DNA of 64,000 nt from Isoetes taiwanensis (lineage: Eukaryota; Streptophyta; Lycopodiopsida; Isoetales; Isoetaceae): contig JAJEKV010000058.1 in the NCBI GenBank assembly GCA_021234155.1, positions 1,855,060 to 1,919,059 on the forward strand, given 5' to 3'. Shown here one piece after another: positions 23,080 to 34,683 of the stretch. Positions within the stretch are counted from its first letter, which is position 1. Each line of letters begins with the position of its first letter. The notes beneath the pieces are model-generated. The model searched no databases. It saw only the letters and a program-made list of their open reading frames with translations, and had not been told where the DNA came from. The position numbers and the translations under genes were made by a program.

Positions 23080-24273
23080 CAGGTCCAACATGATTGGCAG
23101 CAACCTATTAGGAACTTTTTACAATCCAAAGAGATGCCGTCAGGCCTGACTTCGAGCCAGCAAAGGAGATTTAAAGAAAAATGTAGGCAATTTAAAATGA
23201 TTAATGATGTTCTATGTAAAGTCAACAGGGATGGACTATTACTGAGGTGTGTCAGTGAAGAAGAATCTGCTTTGATCATTAAAGAAATGCATGAAGGAAT
23301 ATGTGGAGGCCATTTTGCTGCAGACAACTACTGCCAAGAAAATCCTCAGGTCAGGATATTATTGGCCTGCAGTTTTTAAAGATTGTTATACTGCTATAAA
23401 GTCTTGTCACAAGTGTCAGATATTTGGCAAAAGGATCCTCCTTCCAGCTGCATTGAATCCCATCATTTCTCCAGGACCCTTTCAAATATGGGGATTGGAT
23501 TATATTGGCCATATTAACCCCCCTTCTGCAGGACAACATCAGCATATTATTGTAGCTATAGATTATTTTACTAAGTGGGCAGAAGTTATTCCTTTAAGAC
23601 AGGCCAATGCCATTACAACTGCAAAGTTCTTACATGAATATATCTGTGCACGATTTGGTATCCCTTTACAATTGCACTCTGATAGAGGTACTCCCTTTGT
23701 GAATGAAGTTATTGCTAACTTGTTGACTATTCTTAAGGTCAAACATACTAAGAGTTCTTCCTATTACCCCGAAGGTAATGGTCAAGCAGAAGCTACTAAT
23801 AAAGTATTGAAAGGCATTTGCAGAAGACAGTGGATGACAACCAAAAGGATTGGCACTTCAAATTGATGGATGCTCTTTGGGCTTATAGGGTCACTATTAG
23901 AGCAGCAACCACTCATACACCCTTCAACTTAGTTTATGGCATTGAAGCTGTGCTTCCAGTTGAGCTTGAGCTCCCATCTCTAAGGTTAGCTCACAAGCTA
24001 TGTTTACCCTTTGAATATGCCTTGCAGGAAAGATTGGACACCCTTTTGCATTTAGAAGAATATAGGATGGAAGCTGAGAATGCCAATCTGCTAAAAAAAG
24101 TCAAGGATTTGGCTGCTTTCAAAGCTGCTCATAAAATACAAGGGACTTTCAAGACAGGAGAGCTAGTTCTAAAATGGAATAAATCAAGGGAAGATTCAGC
24201 TAGTAAGTTTGAAAATCTTTGGGAAGGTCCCTATGAGGTGTTGGAACCTGCAGGCACCAATCCTATTGTTTAA
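23080..24273 (+). pseudogene. Gypsy integrase
   Basis: The H2C2 zinc region spans a frameshift near 23,325: EMHEGICGGHF on one side, CHKCQIFG on the other. The catalytic core has Asp in WGLDYIGHI, Asp in LHSDRGTPF and Glu in NGQAEATNK. A T-run at 23,817-23,819, one base short, shifts the frame again. The final frame (23,818-24,273) has FNLVYGIEAVLPVE and FENLWEGPYEVLEPAG, the usual C-terminal end. The complete D-D-E set is present. Confidence 0.88.
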
Positions 24274-25440
24274 ATTTGGTTTTTCCGGAGTTCCAAATTT
24301 TTTTTGGATTTTGATTTCCTAAGATTTCAAGGGTTTTGGTGGCCGGATAATAATTCCGATTTGCCAAGAATCGGATGTTTTCTTTTCCTACGATGATTTT
24401 GACAATTTTTTTTGCTTGGCTTATCGGATCCGAGGTCGAATTTCTTTCCCTTTCGGGCTGCCGTGGCATGCATGCCACCATTTCTCAAGAGCTCGGCATC
24501 TTAGATTTTGTAGAGGCCGTAACTGGTATGTTTCGCTCCATTTTCGGTAGTAGAGGGCTCAAAATCTGCAGAAATCGTGCCGGAGCTACTTAATATTCAG
24601 CTTGGGGAGCTTAAGTTTCCATGTAAGTCTTCACGTTTCTTTCTCTCAGTGGCAACGCTTTTCTGCTTGCAACCCCAAACTAACGTCCCATGGTGTTCAA
24701 TTTTCGTTATACCAAATATGTAGCATTATAACAGGGGGTTTTTTTGTGATTTTGTACGCTTTTTGGCATGGTTTTCATATGATTTCATGGGCGTATTGCA
24801 CGAGGCATACTAATCAGTATATCTAGAGTGCATGCATATTTCAATGGCATATTTATCTATGGTTTTACAATGGTTTTGCATTGCATATTTATTCCTTCAC
24901 AAATAATTTTTCTCTTTTACTCCCAAAAATACATGCAAGTATCGAGACCCTTTACTTTAGGGTTCGTGGAAGTGGAAGAAAGGATTTTAGGGTTAGAGAA
25001 CAAGCGATGATTTTTTATGGGGAGAAATCCTTGTTTGTCTATGGGTGATGATCTGCAAGGAAAGTTTTGTGCCTATCTTACATTGGACAGAAAACCATGC
25101 GGTTTATGTATCGCGATCCTTCCACCCGGACTAGGGTTTAAGCTCACGAGGCGTACTATTCAACATTACCTTGGGTTGATGGATACCTTGGGTTTTCTGA
25201 GTTCTTTAATAATCCGCTATTCTGAAGCTTAATTCGCTAGTCAGCAGTTTCCTTATGCTATGATGGAAGCAAATACCGCTTACTCGAAGTAGGTAATTCT
25301 TGTTTGGTCAGGCTTCGATTTGTGCATGATGGCTCGGCCGGATAGAATCCTTGCTAAGTAATTGATTGGACTTGCGGCTTCATTATTTGTGTTACGATTC
25401 TTTGTAGAGTTTTGTAATTAATATCATTGACATTCTTGTT
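24274..25440. other. No gene recognised; contains an inverted partner of 35.8 kb
   Basis: Probable gypsy 3' flank followed by unidentified DNA. About 105 bp at 24,730-24,836 recur inverted at 35,755-35,857. Short open frames here lack any family signal. Confidence 0.5.
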
Positions 25441-25449
25441 TCGGGAAAG

Positions 25450-26130
25450 ATGGGCGATGGCAGAAAAGATGTTGCCGTTCTTGTAAGACAAATGTTAAAA
25501 AAGTCAGAGTCTGTTGCCATCTCAATGGTGTTGTCCACCGTGATCTAAAGCCCGAGGTATATATTTCGCACAGGAAGCTTATCTCAGCGTGAATTTGCCT
25601 CCTAAGACATTTCTTCTTGCCTTCCGAACTTCTTATTCAAATCACGTAGTCCAGATTCATTGTTAAAGGCAACAGATTTTGGTCTTTTCTCGACTTTATC
25701 GGACCAGTAGCGATCCTTCTAAATTAACTTTTAGGATTGCATAGCTTGTGGACTGTTTTTCTATTGTATCTTAGTTTGGTGCATGTACTAACTGTTCTCC
25801 CTTTTGCTCATGAGGCAAAAACGCTTTTGTGACATTGTAGGAAGTGCATACTATGTTTCCCCGTATACTCAAGAGGAAGTCGACCTGAATCGATGTATGG
25901 AGTATAGGAGTTATAACCTACATTCTCGCTCCTGTGGCGTAAGGCCTTTTTGGGATAAGACCGAAGCCGGCATTTTTACCCCTGCGGGTTTTGAAGAAAA
26001 AGCCGATTTTCGTGAGAAGCCATGGCCTTCGATCATTACTAGTGCAAAAAGATTTTGTGAGGAAACTGCTTGAAGGATCCTCAATTATGACTTACGGCCG
26101 AAAGACGAGCATTATGTAAATGTTTTTAAC
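25450..26130 (+). pseudogene. Calcium-dependent protein kinase exons, copy A
   Basis: Three plus-strand exon pieces of a CDPK kinase domain. 25,450-25,556 gives CHLNGVVHRDLKPE (catalytic loop) with a GT donor. 25,650-25,710 gives LKATDFGL (Mg-binding DFG). 25,822-26,130 gives DIVGSAYYVSP, then in pieces SIGVITYI, RPFWDKTEAGIF and PWPSI. The wording is close to plant group IV CDPKs (CPK16/18/28 type). No EF-hands or N-terminus follow. The frame is broken many times. Copy B at 56,130 has different errors and reads better in places (WSIGVITYITLC). Confidence 0.82.
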
Positions 26131-26179
26131 TTTTAGAACCTGTACATGATAGTCTCACATGGTCTGACTTCTTTCCAGA

Positions 26180-26460
26180 CTGGATTGATGAAGAGGAGCA
26201 ATGGAAAAAACGAAATTGTCTTGAGCTTCCTCAGCCACCTCTACCAGAAGGCATGAAACTTGATATAGTAATTGCAGGCATGCCATGTAATCGAATCTAG
26301 GCGGGAGAGGGACATAAAGCATCTTCCGCTTTTGTCTGCCGCAAAAGGATTCTTTGTCGCAAAACTGTTTGGTACTTTGGACATGAACATGAACGTCACC
26401 ATGTCATATCCGTATACCGGATTGAACATTGGTTATACCAAAGATTTTGGTTCAGATTGA
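26180..26460 (+). pseudogene. Exon-like piece, possibly GT8 glycosyltransferase, copy A
   Basis: After TTTCCAG the plus strand encodes DWIDEEEQWKKRNCLELPQ and MKLDIVIAGMPC, then EGRDIKHLPLLSAA in another frame. The spacing WIDEEE...LDIVIA..PC...RD...L...LSAA resembles plant GUX/PGSIP-type GT8 enzymes of xylan glucuronidation, but this is from memory of the pattern only. It is not part of a CDPK, so the locus joins fragments of two genes. Confidence 0.35.
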
Positions 26461-26777
26461 ACATTTGACATTGCACACCACGTTTTTTTAGTGGCCCGAT
26501 TGTTGTTGCTCTTGCACCGTCAATATTCGATTTCATTTGCTATTTTTAGTTATTAAATATAAACATATGAGTAAAATGTTTTAAACATGAGTACAACATC
26601 ATTACAAATGTTTTCTACTATGTTTAGTTGTGTTTGCTTGTTTTTTTGTATCAGCTCTCTTATTTCATTGCTCCTATGTTCTAAAATATTAATAATGTAT
26701 TGTATGTTTGTTTGTTAGGGTCCGAACACAATATACCATCAACTCATCCAAGTGTGATGTAATGTTGTTTGTTTTTT

Positions 26778-27210
26778 GCCCCGAAGGGGCAAAAATTTTT
26801 TTAACCTATAACACAAACCATTACATTACACAGGTTAGGAATTAAATTCCCCCTTAAACCCCCTTTTGTTTGGGTGCATATTCACACGGGGGGTGACGTA
26901 GGGCAGCGAGAGCCCCTGCAATTATGTTTTGCACGTACAAAATTAACACCATGTAGTATATTGCACTCGAAATCTTATAGTATTTTGCTTAATCTGGTTA
27001 TACAAAGATAACAAATCCTATACATCCATACCCCACAAACGAGGAACCTTGTGTACGGTGTAGATTAAGGAATAAGGGGCGAATATACCTATCCAACAGC
27101 TCTCGTTGCCCGGAGTCACCCCCCGTGTCAATATGCACCCAAACAAAAGGGGGTTTAAGGGGGAATTTAATTCCTAACCTATGTAATGTAATGGTTTGTG
27201 TTCTTAACTC
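26778..27210. repeat. Left terminal arm plus inner inverted arm
   Basis: 26,800-26,900 and 27,099-27,205 are inverted copies (GTTTGGGTGCATATTCAC versus GTCAATATGCACCCAAAC) around a ~200-bp loop. This makes a small foldback unit at the left end. Confidence 0.85.
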
Positions 27211-27370
27211 TTTAACTTTCCAAATTTTACTTTAAGACCTAATTCTCTTACGCTATGTTGACCTTCTGATATAAAATATTTTTGGGGGAGTCTGGTGAAG
27301 TTCTAGGATTCATGTTAATCAGGTTTATGGTTTAGTGAAGACCTAAACCATATTTTTCTCTTTTCTGCAG

Positions 27371-27470
27371 TTGAGTTGAAGAAGCAGATTTCATGTTCTC
27401 CTTCAGACCTTCTGCAAAGAGATGGTAGATACGTTCCATTACTATGCAATTCGCTTTCGATTTGAGGTAA
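27371..27470 (+). pseudogene. Exon-like piece, copy A
   Basis: After TTCTGCAG the plus strand encodes VELKKQISCSPSDLLQRDGR and YVPLLCNS. Copy B (57,682-57,778) continues AFDLR to a GTAAAA donor, where copy A has lost a CTG. Open, spliced-looking and conserved between copies. The family is not recognised. Confidence 0.4.
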
Positions 27471-28501
27471 AAAACATGGGCGTAAGAAATTGTTCCTTCT
27501 CTTTTACCCATGGATATCATCTTGCAGACTTGGTACTAAATAAACGAATTTGGTATTGACTGGCATATTGTCAATTTGTTACTACAGAAAAACGTGCATG
27601 GATTCATTCATTACAGGTAATCTTACCATTCTTTCTATTCAATGTATTTTTATAGTAAGAGCGGTAGAGGAAATTGTTAAGAATGTCTAGCAGGCGTGGC
27701 ACTATGTAGGAACTCTGTATAGTTGGTGACTATTGCTAATTCCTATAACTGGATATATTTCAGGCATGATTCTTACTCTTGCCATAAATGTTACAAGCCC
27801 AAACTCTAACCCTTAGTGGACCAAACAGCAAACACAATGATATTATCTACTAAATAAAGTATTTGTTTGACAGATGTAATAGTGGGCTAAGAGAACAGTG
27901 CCAGGACTTTCTATCAGTTGAGCATTTACTCCAACATTCCCACTAGAATGTTTTTGACATGTGGCGCCCCTTTTCTTCTATTTCTTGCTGAATCTTTTAG
28001 AACATGCCCTAATAGGAAATCTTTAGAAGATATTTAAGTGAAACTAAGTTGTGGAACTGCTGTTGGATTGATCGAAATGAGCAAAAGTTCAAGGCATTTT
28101 TCTCTTGAATCAGGCCATAACCTCAGAAGAATTACACGGTTTGAATGCGAAGGTGCAAGATAGTGGACAAGGCTCAGATGCAAATGCAAAGATGTATGCA
28201 TGTGCATGGATGTCTGAAATGCAAAGGTGCATGCATGTGCATGGATGTCTGAAGGTCAGTATTAGATCCGAAATCTTGAGAATAACGGGAACCCTCAGCG
28301 ATTTAAGGCATTCCTGACCGAAATCAAAAGGATATCCCATGACTCTGTATGTATGAGCAAAACCTAGACTAAAGCTGGGACCTTAAGTACAGAGCAAACT
28401 AAAGCTGGAACCTTAAGAATCTAAGTAAGGACTTGATAATCTTGGTCTCATTCCAGTGAGATGGAAAAAAGGAACAGAGAAAAAAGAGCAATCAATTTGC
28501 A

Positions 28502-28602
28502 ATCAGATACATTTACTAGCTGGGCTCCAGATGCTCAGTTGCTAAAGATTATTGCAATCAGATACATTTACTAGCTGGGCTCCAGATGCTCAGTTGCTGA
28601 AG
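28502..28602. repeat. 55-bp tandem duplication
   Basis: The block starting GCAATCAGATACATTTACTA occurs twice in direct order. It is also duplicated in copy B near 58,805-58,915. Confidence 0.9.
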
Positions 28603-29838
28603 ACAAAGAAATCAAGAAATCAATTCAATTACCGCAGGCAACCATGGAGTTGTATACATAGTTGCAATATTAGCTATTTTCCAAAAAGAACTGGAGGATA
28701 TTTGGGTTTTTGGGGAGGCGTCTACAAAAACCAAATTAAAGAACAAAGAACTGTCCAACATCCACAGGGGTGTAGGCATATATAGAATTTCTTTAGTCAC
28801 TCATATACTAAGAAATTTGATAGGTAGAGAAAGCTTGCTATAAGACACTTAGAGAAGATGTGCTAAGAGACCAAGGCTTGGATTTCTATCATTTCAAGAT
28901 CCACTCCTTCAACAAGGCTTTGATGTCATGTCTCATGCTTTTGATGTTAAAGCTTCTATTTTGATATAAAAATTCGTTGTTTGGCTCAAGAATGAATTGA
29001 GCAATTGTGGTATTGTAATAAGCACTTGCTTTGTTTGTTCAATCCTTTGATGTAGGTTCAGGAATTATAATGGCAGGCTATTTTGAATGCCATGTGAAGG
29101 GTCGTTTTTCCTCTCCATGTCTCCAATCTCTACCAGTAAGTTAGCCATGTTCATTTGTTTTATGGAAACTATCTGAAATGGCTGCTTTCATTGAACGCTT
29201 TGCAAGGTTTGACAATTAGCTCATATGGATAATGTAATGAGAAGCAAAGCCACTGTCAATTGAAATAGTGCAGCAAAAGCCTGCATCTTCTTGCATCCTT
29301 GGAGGACTTGCACCTCTTCTCTATCCATTTTCTGCCGTTGGCGTATTTATCTTATAAAGTCATCCCGTGTGTTACAGGGTAAGATGTTTTAAACCTGCAC
29401 CCTGCCATATTCTAATGAATTGAGAACCTTTTCATCTTAAATTCAAAGCCTCTTCATCTTTTGCAACTAGGGTAGATTGAATATTTTATAGCTAAGAGAA
29501 CTGCATTATGTGCCAAGCGGCATGTACTCTATTTGATTAACCCTGGGCTTCTTTTTCAGATGGTACTAGCCTTTTGATGAATGTCTGGATTTTATTGGTT
29601 ATCGAATCAGTTAGTCTTTGTTATAGAACATTCTCATTTGCATACAAAGCAAACACACGTAGAGGGTGCCCGTGTATTGGTTTACTGCATGTCAGGATCA
29701 AACAAGTAATGTGGTCTAGGTTAAGTACCAAGACTGCTAAGAATGACAATAAATTTATCTTGAGGTAAAATTTATAGATGCGACATTGGGAAGCTTTTCC
29801 CCTTTCCTTTTTTCTTAATTTCTGGTTGGTCCATTATC

Positions 29839-30052
29839 TAATATTGCAGTGCCTTATGTTACAGCTATGATCAATTCAATTGCCTTATTTGTTAGCTCTG
29901 GGCCAGTTTCAACGTTAACTCAAGGTACCTTATTTCCAAGTGCATCTAATATTGCAGTGCCTTATGTTACAGCTATGATCAATTCAATTGCCTTATTTGT
30001 GAGCTCTGGGCCAGTTTCAACGTTAACTCAAGGTACCTTATTTCCAAGTGCC
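29839..30052. repeat. 107-bp tandem duplication, only in copy A
   Basis: Units 29,839-29,945 and 29,946-30,052 begin CTAATATTGCAG and are nearly identical. The unit includes an AG acceptor and an open frame (VPYVTAMINSIALFVSSGP). Copy B has one unit at 60,147-60,253. Confidence 0.92.
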
Positions 30053-31891
30053 TCTCAAAGACTGTGGCTCTTGCATCCTCATCCTCAGCTTCTTAGGTTT
30101 CTCCACCATGTTTTGTATTTGGCAATGGTCATCGGCCCGAAGAAATTTTGTTTTAGTACTGAGATTTAACATGGTGGCATAGACATGACATGAAGCCATG
30201 ATGATATCATGGGGGGAACGCAAATTTTTAAAAGCATACCAGTAGACCATTTGTGATGATGCATCACGAATATAAAGTTCCCAGCAGACCATTTGTGCTT
30301 GCATCAAGTTGTTAAAATAGTGCAAAGACATCGGATAAATCCCTTAAATGTCTTGCATTGGAGTGCGTTCGAACATCTTTCTTCCTGATAGTTAAGGTAG
30401 AGTCAATATATCATTTGTTGGGGTGGAACCTTCACATCATATTTACATAAGCACTTGGAACGTTCATACAAAGGTAATAGAATCAATTGCTTATGACCCA
30501 TTTATTTCTTTGTATTCATTGTTAATAGCTTATGATGCATTTATTCGTTTCTATTCATTGTTTCTACTCTGCTCATGCTTCATGGCTAATAATGAATCTA
30601 TTGTCGAATGTGTAGACTAAACTTGTGGTCTTCCTTTTGGAATGGAGCTTAACCTTACTATGGGAAATGATATGCCATGGCCCTACTTGCAGAGAACAGA
30701 ATATCAAATGCATGAGATAAGCCATGCATGTATTAATGTTCAAATCTGAGTTTGTAAAAAAGGTATTTTTCATTCTTTTCGTTACACATGCAAGGTAGTA
30801 GAAATGCTTGGATCTGCTTGCAGAACCAATCCTTTTGACATGAACCTTGAGCATGGGTTTTACAGCATAAATATTTTTATCTTTTGTTTTTGTGTTTCAG
30901 ATCACATGTGTAGGTCGCCTTTGCTAGAAAGAACCCTATTGTGTGTGTGCATTTTGTTCTAGAACCATATTTCAGTGGGAATAAACTTGCTCTTCAATGC
31001 CAGCTTTATTGTATGCGCGTTGTGGGTTTCAAAAATGTCATAGCAGTATCAACACAGATTATGGCTTGTTTTTGGTATAAACTTTGTTCGATAATGGACT
31101 GAGGCTTATTTTTTTCTGTTGATGTAACATAGAAATAACAAGCAAATGAATTTTCTCACTGTTGCATTTCATCTAATATAGAAATAACAAGCAACTGAAA
31201 TTACATGATCCGTGTTTTATTGTGTTGAAAACCGTTGCTCTCCATGTTTACTGCAATGCAATGAGATATACTGTACTTTTGTGTACTGTAATCAGGCACA
31301 CTAAGGATATGTTTGGCAGCCACTTGGTCCCCTGTAAATATTTTTTTCAAAGGCTATTTACCATAATACATTACTTAGCTTGCTGCTTGAAGGATGCTTT
31401 CATAGGGAAAGTGGGTTAAGAGATTTAAAAATGGAACAAAAGGTAGATGGAATTGAAGGATGCTTGGTCATAATTTGGGCTAAATTTTGGTCATAATTTG
31501 GGCTAAATTTGCTCACTGTTCAAATATTTTTGATGTACAGATCCAATGCACAAAATTTTGGACAATATATACTCATGATGGCATCTAAGATTTTGCCAGG
31601 CATCTAGAACAATAGCACTGTGTATAGCTGCGTTGCATGATACTGCTTTCTTTGTGGAGGGAGATTTGAAACTTTTTTATTGCTCATCATTGTTTGAAAG
31701 TGGAAGCAGATTACGATATTCATTAATTGTTGGAAGACATCTAATCTCCTTATCCCCTTTATTTCTTTTTCTCTAATTAAACAAGGCCTTCATTTTAATT
31801 TAGTGCCATATTTTCTAGATCATTTCTTTGAGTTTATTGCCACACCAACAAGAGTATCAAACAATAGGATCCTAAACCTATGCATATATTG

Positions 31892-32175
31892 AAATAAAAC
31901 ATTGTAAAACGATCTTTATAGTGATGCCTTAAATTGTAGTGTATCATCCAACCCTTAACTGCCAAGTCCAATTTAACATTTCAAACATTGTAAAACGATT
32001 TATAGTGATGCCTCAAATTGATACACATGCCTCAAATTGTAGTGTATCATCCAACCCTTAACTACCAAGTCCAATTTAACATTTCAAACATTGTAAAACG
32101 ATCTTTATAGTGATGCCTCAAATTGTAGTGTATCATCCAACCCTTAACTACCAAGTCCAATTTAACATTTTGTTC
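31892..32175. repeat. Three-unit tandem repeat of ~90-115 bp
   Basis: Units begin ACATTGTAAAACGATC and contain GTAGTGTATCATCCAACCC. The middle unit has an extra partial GATACACATGCCTCAAATT. The same structure is at 62,050-62,335. Confidence 0.92.
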
Positions 32176-32263
32176 GCTTGGCAACGCTACACCATTTTGC
32201 CACTTGAGTAACATTCCTTACTTAATTAACTTGGGTGCTTAACCATCAAAACACACTACCAAA

Positions 32264-32358
32264 CAGAAGCATCGACTTTCTACACTTAGGCTTAACCTTC
32301 TCACTATCCCATCACATAGAGCATCGACTTTCTACACTTAGGGCTTAACTTTCTCACT
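32264..32358. repeat. Two-unit ~52-bp tandem repeat
   Basis: AGCATCGACTTTCTACACTT occurs twice, each followed by TTCTCACT. Mirrored at 62,428-62,520. Confidence 0.85.
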
Positions 32359-33309
32359 CCGTGATAGGTATTAGCTTATATCAAACATGTCCATATAGCA
32401 CAATCTAAAAATATATGATGGTATTTTTATGTTTGATTCTCATATTGACTATTTCCTGGTTGTAGAGTGTAGGGCTGGGGCACCTATTATAATTTGGTCT
32501 CAAAATGGCGTAAGACGATGACCCCCTTCAAATTACTACTAAAGCAAGAACTTCGGCACCATAACTAGTTCTTATTGGTTGAAGGAATTAACTTCAAGGG
32601 TGCCACTTTCAAATCCCATCAATACTATCCACTTGAAAAGGTACTGGGATCAGCATATATGCTTGTCCCTTTTTATGCTCTAGAACTTAGATAAGTTAGA
32701 ATTAGAGTTAAGATTAGATAAGTTAGATTTCACTTTGCCTTGATTTCTAGAATTAATGTTTTCATTGAGTTCATGTTTGCAACTAGCCAGAGTAAAGGAT
32801 ATACTATCAAACAATTCTAAGACAAGGATCTCTACTAATGATTTGCCAAGTGTCATCTGCAGGAGCACCCTTCTTCCATCCACATTCATCTGCCTTGCTG
32901 TGGTCCTACCCTCCATCTAGCCATCTATTCTTCATTCCATTCCCCAAACATGCACTCTGCAAATTCAAATTTCACCATCATGGCAGAGTTGGTGGGAATT
33001 AAGATTAACTTGTTTATGTGTTTCCATGACAGGTGCATCCTTTTCCCCATCTATATTCATCTCGCCTATAAGTGGTCCCGCCATTCATTTAGACTCCTCA
33101 TTCTTTGTTTTCATTCCCAAAAAAGCACTCTACGATTTCACTTCACCACCGAGAAAGCAGAGTTGCAATTTTTGAAGAAGAGACATGCATTTTCTTGTTT
33201 TGGCGATCTCAAAGACTAGCGATCCTCGTTTGTGGGGTATGCATGTACAAGTTTTTGTATACCGATATTAAGGTTTGCAAAATACTATAAGGTTTGGACG
33301 AAATGTACT

Positions 33310-33507
33310 TAATGGTGTTAATTTTGTACATGTATTGTAAATTTTGAGGCTCTCGCTGCCCTACGTAACCCCGCGTGTGAATATGCACCCAAACCAAAGG
33401 GGGTTTAAGGGGGATTTTAATTTAAATGTGTAAAGTGCAATGGTTGTGTTAATAATGTTAGTTTTGTGTTAATGGTTTCGTTAACTAAAAAATTTTGGCC
33501 TCGGGCC
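33310..33507. repeat. Right terminal arm, copy A
   Basis: The inverted counterpart of 26,778-26,985. It shares GGTGTTAATTTTGTAC, GGCTCTCGCTGCCCTACGT and GGGGGTTTAAGGGGG, ending near the GC palindrome. Confidence 0.85.
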
Positions 33508-33731
33508 TTAAGGATGGTAGAGGTGCTCAAATTATGGAAACGAAAACATTGCATAGAATTAGATATATAATATTCATACCAATGTATAATATTATACAAT
33601 ACAAGAATTTAGCGAACCCACAATATACAACCCACAATATCATCTTCAACCCACAATATACAAGTTTAGAGTCATAACTAGTATTGGCATTTGTGTAGAT
33701 CAAAAATATTCATAGGATCAAAGAGGAAAAT

Positions 33732-33767
33732 ATGATTTAAAATCATAATGGCACCTCTTAAGGTGCC
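33732..33767. repeat. Two adjacent perfect palindromes
   Basis: ATGATTTAAAATCAT at 33,732-33,746 and GGCACCTCTTAAGGTGCC at 33,750-33,767, three bases apart. The same pair lies in copy B near 63,896-63,931. Confidence 0.85.
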
Positions 33768-34683
33768 AAGATTGCAATTTTTTCATCTAAAGAATCATGT
33801 TATGGCAGTCTTGCATGAGTCTTACACTAAGCCCGATAACCCGTGATGCTACTGGTAAACAACTAATAAGAGATGGAGTGAAGAGAATACAAACCCAAAT
33901 TCAGATATGTGTTGCATTTGTTCCCAAAATTTATAGTGGACCAATTTTTCAAACCGTTGCTCGCTATAAGATCGGATAAGAAAGAAATGGATCCGATCTT
34001 CGTTACAACAAGTCTTGTACCATGGCAAGCGTTCGTAACCATATGGCGCATATGTAGAACATGTTTAATCTCATAAAGAGGAAATACAAATAGAAAAGTA
34101 ATGGCAACAATAATCCAGATGATAACTAGCATTTGCATCTGCGCGCGGACAAAATGTTCATAGGATGAAAAATGTTCATAGGCCCCGACAATCCGCCTGG
34201 ACAATCCGTGATGATGATGTATGATAATTACATTGGCCCTATATCTCTAAACCAAGAATCGTTCATGCCCATCTCCATAACTTGTATTTTTGCTTGGCTG
34301 GTTTTCGGGCATTTTCCCAATTTAAAAGAGATGAATGCCATTGTTTGCTCAAATGACTCCCTTTAAAAAAGAATGTATAAAGTTCTCCACAAAAAATAAG
34401 TACACGCTCATGCTTGAAGCTAAAATGCTCTTACTTTACCCCGCGAATCAGCCGCTCTTGCTCCACAATGAAGTCATACCTATCGTAAGCGTGATGTTTG
34501 ATGCGAGATTACCCTTTGGGGAACAAATCCATTGAGAAAATACAGTAACCCAGATGTCTTAGGTCAGAAACACCCGGGATATATCTTACCATTAAGCATG
34601 TTGGCACTCAACCTAATTTCCACAAGGTCGCTTAAGTTTTCAAACTCAGAAGAACATAGCCGAACATAGATTTTGCTCTAATA
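33768..34683. other. No gene recognised
   Basis: AT-rich flank of the inverted-repeat unit. Only short unrelated open frames are present. Confidence 0.45.

Larger units (their letters stand above)
18335..24273 (+). mobile_element. Ty3/gypsy element with archaeal-type RNase H before RT
   Basis: A plus-strand element: leader/LTR region, gag, archaeal-like RNase H (aRH), RT, degenerate gypsy RNase H, integrase. A second RNase H places it near the plant Tat/Ogre lineage, where aRH normally lies between the gypsy RNase H and integrase. Here aRH comes before RT. No CCHC knuckle or protease could be found between gag and aRH. No 3' LTR matching the leader is seen after 24,273, so the element is 3'-truncated or its LTRs lie elsewhere. 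Confidence 0.8.
26778..33507. mobile_element. 6.7-kb inverted-repeat-bounded unit, copy A
   Basis: The left end is the 13-base palindrome GCCCCGAAGGGGC at 26,778. The right end is GGCCTCGGGCC at 33,497-33,507 (copy B reads GGCCCCTTCGGGGCC). Inside these, about 200 bp of each end are inverted copies (GGGTGCATATTCAC, CCCCCTTAAACCCCC, ATTAACACCAT). A third arm sits at 27,099-27,210. The interior holds splice-like exon pieces and several tandem repeats but no transposase that I can see. Long terminal inverted repeats with captured exons resemble non-autonomous MULEs, but no target duplication was found. Confidence 0.6.

Noticed and set aside
26778-26790. GCCCCGAAGGGGC followed by A/T run as a bacterial-type terminator
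   Set aside because: The context is plant nuclear DNA, and the palindrome is the tip of a long inverted repeat.
28105-28340. Conserved opposite-strand frames in both copies (70 and 76 residues)
   Set aside because: Identical because the segment is duplicated. It contains ATGCATGTGCATGG repeats and no family motif.
31892-32175. CRISPR-like array of spaced repeats
   Set aside because: Units are long direct tandem repeats without unique spacers, in a plant genome.
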